64,000 bases of DNA, taken from contig NC_019745.1 of the NCBI RefSeq assembly GCF_000317555.1, positions 5,212,001-5,276,000 of the forward strand, read 5' to 3'. Positions 1 to 8,619 of the stretch are shown here, in pieces (the first letter of the stretch is position 1; each line of letters starts with the position of its first letter). The position numbers and the translations under genes were made by a program. Source of the DNA: Gloeocapsa sp. PCC 7428. Its GTDB lineage: Bacteria; Cyanobacteriota; Cyanobacteriia; Cyanobacteriales; Chroococcidiopsidaceae. The notes beneath the pieces were generated by a model. That model saw only the letters and a program-made list of their open reading frames with translations, did not search any database and was not told the DNA's origin.

Positions 1-110
1 AGAATTTGCCCTTCAATCAATTCTACTCGTTCATCTGGGTGCAAAATTCCCAGATCTGCCATTTTGTGATACTCCTGTACCGTAAATAATCTTGTTTGTG
101 TTGTAGTCAT
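1..110 (-). CDS. Uma2 family endonuclease, N-terminal fragment
   Basis: The gene runs off the left edge; only the first 36 codons are present, starting at an ATG at 110. The peptide begins MTTTQTRLFTVQEYHKMADL and continues with a HPDERVELIEGQI segment, the opening found in many cyanobacterial Uma2 (DUF820) proteins. These are small PD-(D/E)xK-fold nuclease-like proteins that occur in many copies in cyanobacteria and have no settled role. The catalytic part lies outside the window, so activity cannot be judged. Confidence 0.8.
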   Translation of the reverse strand, partial: MTTTQTRLFTVQEYHKMADLGILHPDERVELIEGQI

Positions 111-269
111 AGATAAATTTGCTTGTATTATTTCGTACTACAATATAACCAGAGAAAGTTTGGTAATGGGCAATTAGTGACTTGCGAGCACTAATCAATA
201 ACTTAATTGAGCAATTGAGTTTTACCTACTGCGTATGATGTTTGGCTTATTTATATCCACCTGATAATT

Positions 270-1160
270 ATGAGTTTATATCGCTTTGAGCAGTCTTTTA
301 GTGCAGATCCTACGCTGAGTAAACGTTTATTTGCTCTACTAGACACTGTATTTTCTGATTTTGGTTTTGATATCAACAGTCTAGCCAACGCGGCAAAAGA
401 ATTGGGCGCACCTTGGGAAACGGCTTCAACTCCGTTTATTCGGTTTCATAATGATATTGCAATCGCACACGTAGGCGTTTTAGAAATTCCGCTGCTGATT
501 ATGGGAGAAAGCATGACAGTAGGAGGAATTCATGCTGTAGCAACGCATCCTGAATATCGTCGTCGCGGGTACTATCGGGAAATTATGACAGAAGTACTGG
601 ATTACTGCGATCGCCATTATAAAACGTTAGTATTGACAACATCACAACCCGAATTATATGAACCTTTTGGCTTTCGTGTTGTAGAAGAACACAAATTTGT
701 GGCACAGTGTGAGGTAAAAGGGAGTAGCGATCGCTTGCGCTTATTAAATCTTTCCGACTCAAACGATATCAAAATACTGCATCGACTTGTAGAAACTCGT
801 ACACCCGTCTCGAATGTTGTTGGAGTTTTGCCGCAGCAGGAGAAAGCTTTATTCTTTGTAAATGAAGCAAGTCGCCCTCTGTGTTATGCAGAAGATTTAG
901 ATGTGATTTTTTGTATGGAGATTACAGATACTCAACTCCAGCTTTTTGACGTAGTAGGAGCCACTATCCCCACATTAGACGCGCTTTTAGCAAGAATCCC
1001 CCAGCCTACTGAAGAAATTATAGTTTATTTTAGTCCCGATCACTTAAATGCAACTTTTCAAGCGATTCCTCACGTCCTAGACGAGGCATTTTTGATGGTG
1101 CGTGGCAAGTTTGCAGCTGAAGGTAAGGAATTTATGTTACCGCGTTCTGCGCGTTGTTGA
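270..1160 (+). CDS. GNAT family N-acetyltransferase
   Basis: A 296-residue protein whose first half (residues about 20-150) is a GNAT fold. The acetyl-CoA pyrophosphate loop is visible as HPEYRRRGYYREIM near residue 93, and the PELYEPFGF segment near 125 is the typical C-terminal GNAT strand and helix. GNAT enzymes move an acetyl group from acetyl-CoA to an amine; the substrate cannot be read here. The C-terminal 140 residues form a second domain, as in Eis-like two-domain acetyltransferases. The gene stands alone on the plus strand, convergent with the Uma2 gene that follows. Confidence 0.85.
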   Translation: MSLYRFEQSFSADPTLSKRLFALLDTVFSDFGFDINSLANAAKELGAPWETASTPFIRFHNDIAIAHVGVLEIPLLIMGESMTVGGIHAVATHPEYRRRGYYREIMTEVLDYCDRHYKTLVLTTSQPELYEPFGFRVVEEHKFVAQCEVKGSSDRLRLLNLSDSNDIKILHRLVETRTPVSNVVGVLPQQEKALFFVNEASRPLCYAEDLDVIFCMEITDTQLQLFDVVGATIPTLDALLARIPQPTEEIIVYFSPDHLNATFQAIPHVLDEAFLMVRGKFAAEGKEFMLPRSARC

Positions 1161-1173
1161 AGTGCGATCGTCG

Positions 1174-1821
1174 CTAATATTGCGCTCGAAGAATGTTTTC
1201 AAACTCTCGTAATGCAACACTAGAACCTGCATTCCAAGCACGCTCTACATATACAGGAATCAGTTCTTTGACAGGAATCGTTGGAAATAGCGAACTTTGC
1301 AAGCTTTCTTGATACTGCTGCCCATCAAAAAGATAAATATTAAGTGTTTGGTTGCGATAAATCCAAAGTTCCGGAACACCAATAGCTGTATAATCTTCAG
1401 GTTTTGTAAATGATGTCAAATCTATTTCAAGCGCTAAATCAGGAGGCGGATCGCTTTCTAAATCAATTCTTTCTTTTCCTAAGATTGCTTCGCGATTTTG
1501 AATATAAAAGCAAGCATCTGGTTCTAACCCTTTTTGCTCGAATCGCTTTAGTGTAAGTGGATCAAAGCCTTCCCAGTCTTGCTTGAGGTGTCGCAGAAGA
1601 CTTTTGACTAAATCAGAAAGTGTATCAGATTTTTTACTATGTTCGGGCAAAGGTGCCATGATGCGAATCTCGTGCGTTATTGCGTCAAAATAGATTTTAA
1701 TTGCTGCTTTATCTTGACGACTTGTTAATAACGCTTGGTAGTCTATCCAGGATTGGTGGCGTAAGATTACTTCTGCGCCTGGTGGTAAATCAATACTGTC
1801 TTTGCTAATGGTTAGATGCAT
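1174..1821 (-). CDS. Uma2 family endonuclease
   Basis: 215 residues. The core has the Uma2 pattern: an IMAPLPEHSKKSDTL segment near 55, the acidic PDACFYIQN strand near 100, and DPPPDLALEIDLTS near 125, which carries the D and E residues of the PD-(D/E)xK-like site. GVPELWIYR near 150 is the family's C-terminal strand. It is the same subfamily as the copy at 58983-59675, sharing MAPLPEH and DPPPDL. Uma2 function is unknown; a nuclease activity is only predicted. It lies just downstream of galU on the same strand, 38 bp apart. Confidence 0.88.
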   Translation of the reverse strand: MHLTISKDSIDLPPGAEVILRHQSWIDYQALLTSRQDKAAIKIYFDAITHEIRIMAPLPEHSKKSDTLSDLVKSLLRHLKQDWEGFDPLTLKRFEQKGLEPDACFYIQNREAILGKERIDLESDPPPDLALEIDLTSFTKPEDYTAIGVPELWIYRNQTLNIYLFDGQQYQESLQSSLFPTIPVKELIPVYVERAWNAGSSVALREFENILRAQY

Positions 1822-1859
1822 TTTTCAATTTAAAGTAATGTATTATTTAAGTATATGCA

Positions 1860-2741
1860 TTAAGAATGCTTTCCTCTAAAATCAATCATTGTTTGGAGAT
1901 AAGCATCGGGCATTCCTGTATCAAAACAACGTCCCTTAACAATGTAGCCCGTCATTCCTTCCACTTGACGTAAGCTTTCTAGCGCAGATGTTAATTGAAA
2001 TTCGCCGCGATCGCGGATATTATTCTTAATATGTTCTTCTAGAAAATCAAATAGTTTTGGCGATAGTGCGTATAAGCCAAATATACACAAAAATTCATCT
2101 TCAGGTATTCGCTCTACACGTAAATATTGACGCGCATATTCAATCGATGGTTTCTCGTAGACTTGCGTCAGATTAAGCAGTGAATTTTGTTGCCAAGTAC
2201 CTGTAACGCAACCAGCTTTATAAATTATTTCTGCTGGCATTGTTGTTAATCCAATTGTATTTTGATTAACTAGGTTATAAATTTCTAAAACTTGTGCAGT
2301 ACATGAGTTTTCAGTATCAGAAGCGTAAATATGATCGCCTAGCATTAATAGAAAAGGTTCGTTATTTACCCAATCTCTGGCACAGAATACCGCATGACCG
2401 TAGCCTTCTTGTGTATCTTGTGTCAAGATTGTAACTTTGCTACCTAAATCTTGGAGATATTGGCTATATTCTTGATTTTGTGGTGATAATTTTTGGAGAA
2501 GTTCTGGTTTGGGTGGTGATTTAAAAAAGTCTTCAAAGAGTAGGCGATCGCTTGTTTGTACGATGATACCAATTTCTTCAATTCCCGCGCTAATTGCTTC
2601 TTCCACAATTATTTGAATAACAGGTTTTGCTCTTCCATCTTTGTCGATAATCGGAAAGAGTTCTTTTTTAATAGCTTTGGTTGCTGGGAATAAACGAGTA
2701 CCGAACCCTGCTGCGGGAATTACCGCTTTACGAATTTTCAT
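1860..2741 (-). CDS. galU: UTP--glucose-1-phosphate uridylyltransferase (GalU type)
   Basis: 293 residues from ATG 2741. It is a nucleotidyltransferase that would make UDP-glucose from glucose-1-phosphate and UTP, for glycolipid and polysaccharide synthesis. Seen: the N-terminal nucleotide loop PAAGFGTRLFPATKAIKKE, LMLGDHIYAS (metal-binding Asp), and VYEKPSIEYAR. An upstream in-frame ATG at 2756 exists, but its extra codons fall inside a dispersed repeat (2748-2789), so 2741 is the better start. The usual PKE after ATKAI is KKE here, so the exact sugar-phosphate specificity is less certain than the fold. Confidence 0.85.
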   Translation of the reverse strand: MKIRKAVIPAAGFGTRLFPATKAIKKELFPIIDKDGRAKPVIQIIVEEAISAGIEEIGIIVQTSDRLLFEDFFKSPPKPELLQKLSPQNQEYSQYLQDLGSKVTILTQDTQEGYGHAVFCARDWVNNEPFLLMLGDHIYASDTENSCTAQVLEIYNLVNQNTIGLTTMPAEIIYKAGCVTGTWQQNSLLNLTQVYEKPSIEYARQYLRVERIPEDEFLCIFGLYALSPKLFDFLEEHIKNNIRDRGEFQLTSALESLRQVEGMTGYIVKGRCFDTGMPDAYLQTMIDFRGKHS

Positions 2742-2747
2742 AATGGA

Positions 2748-2789
2748 ACGAACCACAGAGGCACAAAGAACGCAAAGGGTGATACCTCT
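2748..2789. repeat. Dispersed intergenic repeat, ACCACAGAG type, copy 1
   Basis: Begins ACGAACCACAGAGGCACAAA and fills the gap between leuS and galU. A second, cleaner copy lies at 41737-41768, and a weaker relative (ACACAAAAAACACAAGGA) at about 11710. The element overlaps the first codons of the longer galU reading frame, which argues against that start. Confidence 0.7.
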
Positions 2790-2806
2790 GCGCTTAGGAC
2801 GAACAC

Positions 2807-5389
2807 TTAGCCTACGACGAAGTTGACAAGTTTACCAGGTACGACGATAACTTTTTTCACTTCTTTACCTTCGATGTAACGCTGCGCGGCTTCGGATTCG
2901 CGGGCAAATTTTTCCAACTCAGCTTTATCGGCTTGCGCGGGTACTTGTAAGTCACCGCGTTTTTTACCATTGATTTGAACCACTAACGTGATTTCGTCGG
3001 CGACTAACGCTGATTCGTCGTATTGCAACCAAGGTTGGACGTGAATTGATTCGGTGTTACCCAAACTGTGCCACAATTCCTCAGCGATGTGAGGTGCAAA
3101 AGGTGCTAGTAATATCAATAAGGTTTGAATACCTTCAGCATAAATTGCCGAGTCTTTGCACTGTGCCTCAGCAAGCGCGTTGCTTAATTTCATCAACTCA
3201 GAAACGGCGGTGTTGAATTGGTATTCGCCGTCTAGGTCTTCAGTCACGGCTTTAATTGCAGTGTGAATCGCGCGTCGTAGTTCTTTTTCGGGTTTGGTTA
3301 ATTCTTGTTGACTAATGACTGCTGGCTGATTGCTGTAATCGTTAACTAAACGCCAAACACGATTTAAAAAGCGGAATTGTCCTTCAACGTCAGCATCTTC
3401 CCACTCTAAGTCTTTTTCCGGCGGTGCTTTGAATAAGATAAACATCCGTGCAGTGTCTACACCATATTTGGCTAAGACTTCTTCAGGATCGATACCGTTG
3501 TATTTGGATTTAGACATCTTTTCGTAGAAGACTTGCAACGGTTCGCCTGTTTCGGGATCTTTGGGATCGTTAGGATCGACTTGTGCGGGTGGAATATATT
3601 TGCCTGTTATGGGGTTTTTGTACGTTGTTCCTTGCACCATTCCTTGCGTTAAAAGGCGTTGGAAGGGTTCGTCAAAGTTCAATAAGCCGCGATCGCGCAA
3701 CACTTTAGTAAAAAATCGCGAGTACAATAAGTGCAAAATCGCGTGTTCGATACCACCTACATACTGATCGACGGGCATCCAGTCATTCGTTTTTGCAGAA
3801 TCAAACGCTTGTAGGTCATTGTTAGCATCGGGATAGCGCAAGTAATACCACGATGAGTCAATAAACGTATCCATCGTGTCAGTTTCCCGCTTAGCGGGTG
3901 TTCCACAAGTAGGACAAGGGACATTTACCCAGTCTAATTGTGCTAGAGGCGAACCACCACGACCTGTAAATTCGACGTCTTCTGGCAATTCTACCGGCAA
4001 ATCCTCATCGGGAACTGGAACTATGCCACAGTTAGGACAATGAACCACGGGAATGGGTGCGCCCCAGTAGCGTTGTCGCGAAATTAACCAATCGCGCAGG
4101 CGATACTGAACTCGTGCATGACCAAAATTATGCTTCTCGGCGTGTTTGACGATCGCTGCTTTCGCATCTGTCGAAATCATGCCATCAAATTCCCCTGAAT
4201 TTACCACAATGCCTGTTTCTACATCAGCCGCCGTTAAAGGTGCTGAAGCATCGCCGTTTTCGGGAATAATCACAACTTTAATTGGCAAATTCTTTTCTTG
4301 GGCAAATTGGAAATCGCGCGCGTCGTGGGCGGGAACTCCCATCACAGCGCCTGTACCGTATTCGTACAAGACATAATCTGCGATCCAAATCGGAATTTCT
4401 TCACTTGTGAACGGATTAATTGCTTTACCACCTGTCGGAATTCCTCGTTTGGGTTTATCTTCGGCGGTACGTTCTAATTCACTTTGGTTGGTAACTTCTT
4501 GCACAAACGCTTCTACCGAGGCTTGTTGATCGGGTGTGGTAACGCGCTGGGTTAAAGGATGTTCGGGTGCTAAGACAACATACGTTACGCCATAAACCGT
4601 GTCAGGGCGTGTTGTGTAAACGCCGATTTTTTTATCTGAACCGACAATGGGAAATTCCAAGTAGGCACCGATTGATTTACCAATCCAGTTTGCTTGCATC
4701 AACTTGACGCGATCGGGCCATCCTGGTAGTTTATCTAAATCGTTGAGTAGTTCTTCAGCGTAGTCGGTGATTTTCAAGAACCACTGACGTAATAATTTAC
4801 GCTCAACTTTCGCACCACTACGCCACGATCGCCCTTCGCTGTCTACCTGTTCGTTTGCAAGTACGGTTTGATCGATCGGGTCCCAATTGACTGCGGCTTC
4901 TTTTTGATACGCTAGTCCTGCTTTGAGAAATTGCAAGAAAATCCACTGCGTCCACTTGTAATAATCGGGGGAACACGTCGCGACTTCACGATTCCAATCG
5001 ATTGATAAGCCTAGGCGTTGAAGTTGCGATCGCATCTGGGCGATATTTTGATACGTCCACTTCGCGGGCGGAATTCCACGATCAATTGCTGCATTCTCTG
5101 CGGGTAAACCAAACGCGTCCCAACCCATAGGGTGTAGCACCCGATAGCCTTGCATTCGCTTCAATCGGGCAATAACATCTGTAATTACGTAATTACGAAC
5201 GTGACCCATATGCAAGCTACCCGATGGATAGGGAAACATCGATAGCGCGTAAAATTTCGGCTTAGCACTATCTGTCTGAGTTTGGTCTAAACCAAGCTCT
5301 ACCCAAGTTTGTTGCCACTTTTCCTCGATCGCTGCGGGGTTGTAACGCGACTCCACGAAAGTCACTCCTGATATTGTCTCTGTCACCAT
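2807..5389 (-). CDS. leuS: Leucyl-tRNA synthetase
   Basis: 860 residues, the normal length for bacterial LeuRS. A class I aminoacyl-tRNA synthetase that charges tRNA-Leu in the cytoplasm. Visible: the HIGH-type motif in [13 protein letters not shown] (about residue 55), a CP1 editing domain with [15 protein letters not shown] (about 350), zinc-ribbon pairs CPNCG and CPTCG around 450-490, and the KMSKS loop [10 protein letters not shown] (about 625). The C-terminal anticodon-binding and [11 protein letters not shown] tail is intact. ATG 5389 is the only sensible start. A 470-bp gap separates it from the divergent diguanylate cyclase gene. Confidence 0.98.
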   Translation of the reverse strand: MVTETISGVTFVESRYNPAAIEEKWQQTWVELGLDQTQTDSAKPKFYALSMFPYPSGSLHMGHVRNYVITDVIARLKRMQGYRVLHPMGWDAFGLPAENAAIDRGIPPAKWTYQNIAQMRSQLQRLGLSIDWNREVATCSPDYYKWTQWIFLQFLKAGLAYQKEAAVNWDPIDQTVLANEQVDSEGRSWRSGAKVERKLLRQWFLKITDYAEELLNDLDKLPGWPDRVKLMQANWIGKSIGAYLEFPIVGSDKKIGVYTTRPDTVYGVTYVVLAPEHPLTQRVTTPDQQASVEAFVQEVTNQSELERTAEDKPKRGIPTGGKAINPFTSEEIPIWIADYVLYEYGTGAVMGVPAHDARDFQFAQEKNLPIKVVIIPENGDASAPLTAADVETGIVVNSGEFDGMISTDAKAAIVKHAEKHNFGHARVQYRLRDWLISRQRYWGAPIPVVHCPNCGIVPVPDEDLPVELPEDVEFTGRGGSPLAQLDWVNVPCPTCGTPAKRETDTMDTFIDSSWYYLRYPDANNDLQAFDSAKTNDWMPVDQYVGGIEHAILHLLYSRFFTKVLRDRGLLNFDEPFQRLLTQGMVQGTTYKNPITGKYIPPAQVDPNDPKDPETGEPLQVFYEKMSKSKYNGIDPEEVLAKYGVDTARMFILFKAPPEKDLEWEDADVEGQFRFLNRVWRLVNDYSNQPAVISQQELTKPEKELRRAIHTAIKAVTEDLDGEYQFNTAVSELMKLSNALAEAQCKDSAIYAEGIQTLLILLAPFAPHIAEELWHSLGNTESIHVQPWLQYDESALVADEITLVVQINGKKRGDLQVPAQADKAELEKFARESEAAQRYIEGKEVKKVIVVPGKLVNFVVG

Positions 5390-5923
5390 ATTTTAAATGG
5401 TTATCGCTGCAAATATAAGGATTTTGTCTGCCACTGTAGTCAGCAAATTACTCAACATCTAAAAAAACACATCACTTTTTCTGACTTTTTCTCACTCTAA
5501 TCTTCACTGACTTTTTTTAAAATTTTGCATAGCTGATATAACAAGTATCAAATTTTGATATAAATCATAGTTTCGCTGGTGACAACACCTAGTTCTGTGA
5601 GTGATAATACGTAAGCACAAGGAATCATATATTACTTATTCTAAATATATTGACTGTTTTGAATCTTTGTATTTTATAAAAAAATAAACTCAAAAACTAT
5701 GTATTCTATAGAGGAATATATGAACTGATGAATTTAATCCTGAATATTTATTGATAACTTATAACATAACTATAATATAAAATTGTCTGCAATAAGTATT
5801 TTAATTTCAATGTTTAGGCTATCGAAAATAGTAAAAATATTTATTTTAAAATTGATTTAAATGTGTGTATTACCTTTAATTGCTGGAGTTCCAAATATTA
5901 AGTTTGAATCTATAGATAGCATC
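5390..5923. other. AT-rich divergent intergenic region between leuS and the diguanylate cyclase gene
   Basis: About 530 bp without a credible gene; it must hold the promoters of both divergent neighbours. The clearest structure is a perfect inverted repeat TATCAAA-T-TTTGATA at 5546-5560, with another TGATA half-site just upstream at about 5534. Several A/T runs follow. No tRNA or riboswitch fold was recognised. Confidence 0.5.
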
Positions 5924-6907
5924 ATGCATCCTTCCATTCTAACCGTTGGCGAGAAAGACTTTTTTGCCAAGTTGCCATACCAGATTCGTTATGGAACAGG
6001 TTTTACTGTAGAATTTGCTGCTGATGTAAGCGAAGCACAAAATTGGATTGAGGTTCGACCACCTGATATCCTCATGGTACAGGCTGGATTAGAACAGAGT
6101 TTAGACCTTTGCCGCTGGCTCAAACAGCAAACACCACTATCATGGATATACTGTATTCTTGTCGAGGATCGCGCACAACTTATTGCCGAAAAAAAACGTG
6201 CTAGCTGGGATTGGGAACTTGATACAACCGCGACAGCTTTAGAAGAAGCCGCAGATGCGTATGTATGGCTACCGGAGGATAATTTAAATCTAGAAGATAG
6301 TACGCAGCCAATTACACGTCTTTTACTTGCACATATTCAAGTTGGTTTGCGGAAAGTTAAAAAGTATCGCGATCTGCTTCAAACTAATAATGTATTATCA
6401 ACGATCGCCTATATTGATCCGTTAACAGAACTCAGTAATCGCAGGGCTTTGGAAAGTAATTTAGTTCGCCAAATTCGCACTAGCCGGAACTATGAAACAC
6501 CGCTAAGTGCTTTGATGCTGGATGTTGATTATTTTAAAGTTGTCAATGATACATACGGGCATTTAATCGGCGATCGCATTCTCCAGTTACTGAGTTCGCG
6601 TTTACGCTACAATTTGCGATCGCAAGATATTCCCTTTCGCTATGGTGGTGAAGAATTCGTTATTTTGCTGCACAATACTGATTGTCAAGATGCACTAGTC
6701 GTTGCCCGTCGATTGCAACAGATTGTCAGCGGACAAATGTTTGTCATTGACAACACTTTGTCGATTCCGATTACAATCAGCATTGGCACAAGTTGCCTGC
6801 GAGCATCCGACGATTCTGAAGGCGTACAGTTGTTAGCACGCGCTGACGAATATTTGTTGCAAGCCAAAGCCGCAGGCAGAAACTGTATTATAAACTGCAA
6901 TGATTAG
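5924..6907 (+). CDS. Diguanylate cyclase with degenerate receiver-like N-terminus
   Basis: 327 residues from ATG 5924; an earlier in-frame ATG at 5861 would add 21 atypical residues before MHPSILTVGEKDF. The C-terminal GGDEF domain (about 160-325) makes cyclic di-GMP from two GTP. The active loop is RYGGEEF (241-245), the metal Asp is in LDVDYFK (D200), and the inhibitory I-site RSQD (232-235) lies exactly five residues before GGEEF, so product inhibition should be intact. The first 120 residues resemble a response-regulator fold but lack a clear phospho-Asp context, so the input is unknown. No membrane segment is seen. Confidence 0.88.
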   Translation: MHPSILTVGEKDFFAKLPYQIRYGTGFTVEFAADVSEAQNWIEVRPPDILMVQAGLEQSLDLCRWLKQQTPLSWIYCILVEDRAQLIAEKKRASWDWELDTTATALEEAADAYVWLPEDNLNLEDSTQPITRLLLAHIQVGLRKVKKYRDLLQTNNVLSTIAYIDPLTELSNRRALESNLVRQIRTSRNYETPLSALMLDVDYFKVVNDTYGHLIGDRILQLLSSRLRYNLRSQDIPFRYGGEEFVILLHNTDCQDALVVARRLQQIVSGQMFVIDNTLSIPITISIGTSCLRASDDSEGVQLLARADEYLLQAKAAGRNCIINCND

Positions 6908-6999
6908 TTACTAATGGTTAGGTTTGAGTTTTGCGTTAACCTCGTTATTAGCAGCTAGTCACTAGACACTCTTCACTTTTATGCCCCTGTGCTATATCA

Positions 7000-7698
7000 C
7001 TAAATAACTGGACTTGACGTAACGGTTAACGAATCAATCAAATTACGACACTCAGCAACATCCGCACGTTGTCGCATTGCGTTAATTAACGCTTCGTATG
7101 CTGCCCAATTTTGTTGTAGCAAGTTACGCGCTTGTAGGCTGCAAAATCGTTGTTTGAGTTCCACACTCGCCGCAGAAAATCCTAACGAAGAAAGTACCGT
7201 ATGCAGATGCTGGCGATCGTCAGCGCCGCCTTCAGCGCGATCGTAGACTAACGTTTCCGCTGCGACTCCTGCCATCCAGATTGTACAGTAGCGATCTAAC
7301 AATTGCGTTGAAATTGTACCTTGTGCAAGTTGCGATGCAACTTCCGTATCGTCAAAGCTTACCCCGCCTTGTCCTGGTTGTTTCTGTTTTAAAGCTTCCC
7401 AAGCACTTAAGGCGTAGCCTGTTACGGGAATTCCTAATAGATGTGCGACTAGAAAATGTCCAGCTTCGTGACGAACGATGCGATCGCGGTGTTGGGGAGA
7501 AAAACTGGCAAACCAGTCTAATACTAAAGTACCTCCCTTGCCTTGTAAACTGAAACTATCTAACGTGGCTAGCCCTAAGAGACTAAAAGTGGCGATCGCG
7601 GGAAGTGTAGGAGATAAGTTAAACATTGGTCCGAGCAACGCCGTCATTGTCATCAAAAATATGGCGATCGCCGTTAAATTAAGTGCAGTTTGACTCAT
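7000..7698 (-). CDS. AAA-less M41-type zinc metalloprotease, membrane anchored
   Basis: 232 residues. Two hydrophobic segments (about 7-25 and 32-48) precede a soluble domain with the zincin motif HEAGH (77-81) in RHEAGHFLVAHLLGIPV, as in FtsH. The GGADDRQH segment near 157-164 could supply the third, acidic zinc ligand, in the place of the FtsH Asp. No AAA ATPase domain is present; FtsH proper is over 600 residues. It is therefore a stand-alone FtsH-like peptidase domain of the kind often annotated in cyanobacteria as ATP-dependent Zn protease. Substrate and active state are unknown. It is convergent with the diguanylate cyclase gene. Confidence 0.8.
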   Translation of the reverse strand: MSQTALNLTAIAIFLMTMTALLGPMFNLSPTLPAIATFSLLGLATLDSFSLQGKGGTLVLDWFASFSPQHRDRIVRHEAGHFLVAHLLGIPVTGYALSAWEALKQKQPGQGGVSFDDTEVASQLAQGTISTQLLDRYCTIWMAGVAAETLVYDRAEGGADDRQHLHTVLSSLGFSAASVELKQRFCSLQARNLLQQNWAAYEALINAMRQRADVAECRNLIDSLTVTSSPVI

Positions 7699-7839
7699 TG
7701 TGCGATTTTATTTCTAATTGTAACGATTCTTAATTATCAGATTATCTTGCAGAAGCTTGGCGATCAAGAACACAGCGATAGAGCAAGACGTTATTGAAGC
7801 AACATAATCAATATTCGACGATACTGGAAGCTTGCGGCA

Positions 7840-8493
7840 ATGGTTAATCCACCTTCAGTCTTAAACACCGTTCCTACTGATACCTGGGTAGAAGCTGCTT
7901 GGGAAGATTTTCTGACATTTGCGGACGATCCGACTTTGGTAAGTGGGAGGTTTTACTACGATGAAGGCTACATGAGGATTGAAATGTCCCCATTAGGTTC
8001 GGCACATGGTCAAGATAATTCAATTGTTTCTACAGTTATTGTCTTATATGCAGCGATTAGAAACATTGCAATTAAAGAATTAACAAACACCAGTTTTAGA
8101 AAAGCCGGTTCGCGAGAAGCACAGCCCGATCTCGCATTTTACCTTGGAAAAAACTTGAGATTTCCACCGCGCAACAATGCACCTGTGAACTTAAATGAAC
8201 TCGATCCACCAACGCTCGTTGTCGAAGTTGCGGCTTCCTCCTTAGAAGACGACACTACCCGCAAACAAAAGCTTTATCAACGCATGGGCGTGCAAGAATA
8301 CTGGGTTGTTGATGTCAATGCAAGTAAAGTGATTGCTAGTTGTTTAACACCAACACAAAGTCATTTCATTCGCGAATCACAAGTTTTACCAGGACTAGAC
8401 ATTAATTTAGTAGAAGAAGCCCTGAAGCGTTCTCAGAAAGAAGATGATGGCGCAATTAGTCGGTGGTTGATTGCCACACTCACTCAGCAGTAA
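7840..8493 (+). CDS. Uma2 family endonuclease
   Basis: 217 residues. Shows the family's core: YMRIEMSPLGSAHG near 47, QPDLAFYLG near 95, DPPTLVVEVAASS near 125, and GVQEYWVVDV near 150. The D/E residues of the predicted PD-(D/E)xK site are in place. The start at 7840 gives MVNPPSVLNTVP. It sits divergent from the M41-like protease gene and upstream of ppsA, with no sign of co-function. Confidence 0.88.
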   Translation: MVNPPSVLNTVPTDTWVEAAWEDFLTFADDPTLVSGRFYYDEGYMRIEMSPLGSAHGQDNSIVSTVIVLYAAIRNIAIKELTNTSFRKAGSREAQPDLAFYLGKNLRFPPRNNAPVNLNELDPPTLVVEVAASSLEDDTTRKQKLYQRMGVQEYWVVDVNASKVIASCLTPTQSHFIRESQVLPGLDINLVEEALKRSQKEDDGAISRWLIATLTQQ

Positions 8494-8619
8494 TCTTAGC
8501 GCGACCTCACAATTTCCTCAAGTTGTTTTCCTATAACTAAAAGTGTAGGAATGAGAAGCAAATTGCATCTCCACACAAGCTTCTCACAATAATTGAGCTT
8601 GATGAGAGGAAGTTGATTG

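Noticed and set aside
5861-5923. Longer start for the diguanylate cyclase
   Set aside because: The extra 21 residues do not look like a protein N-terminus of the family, and the second ATG precedes the regular MHPSILTVG strand.
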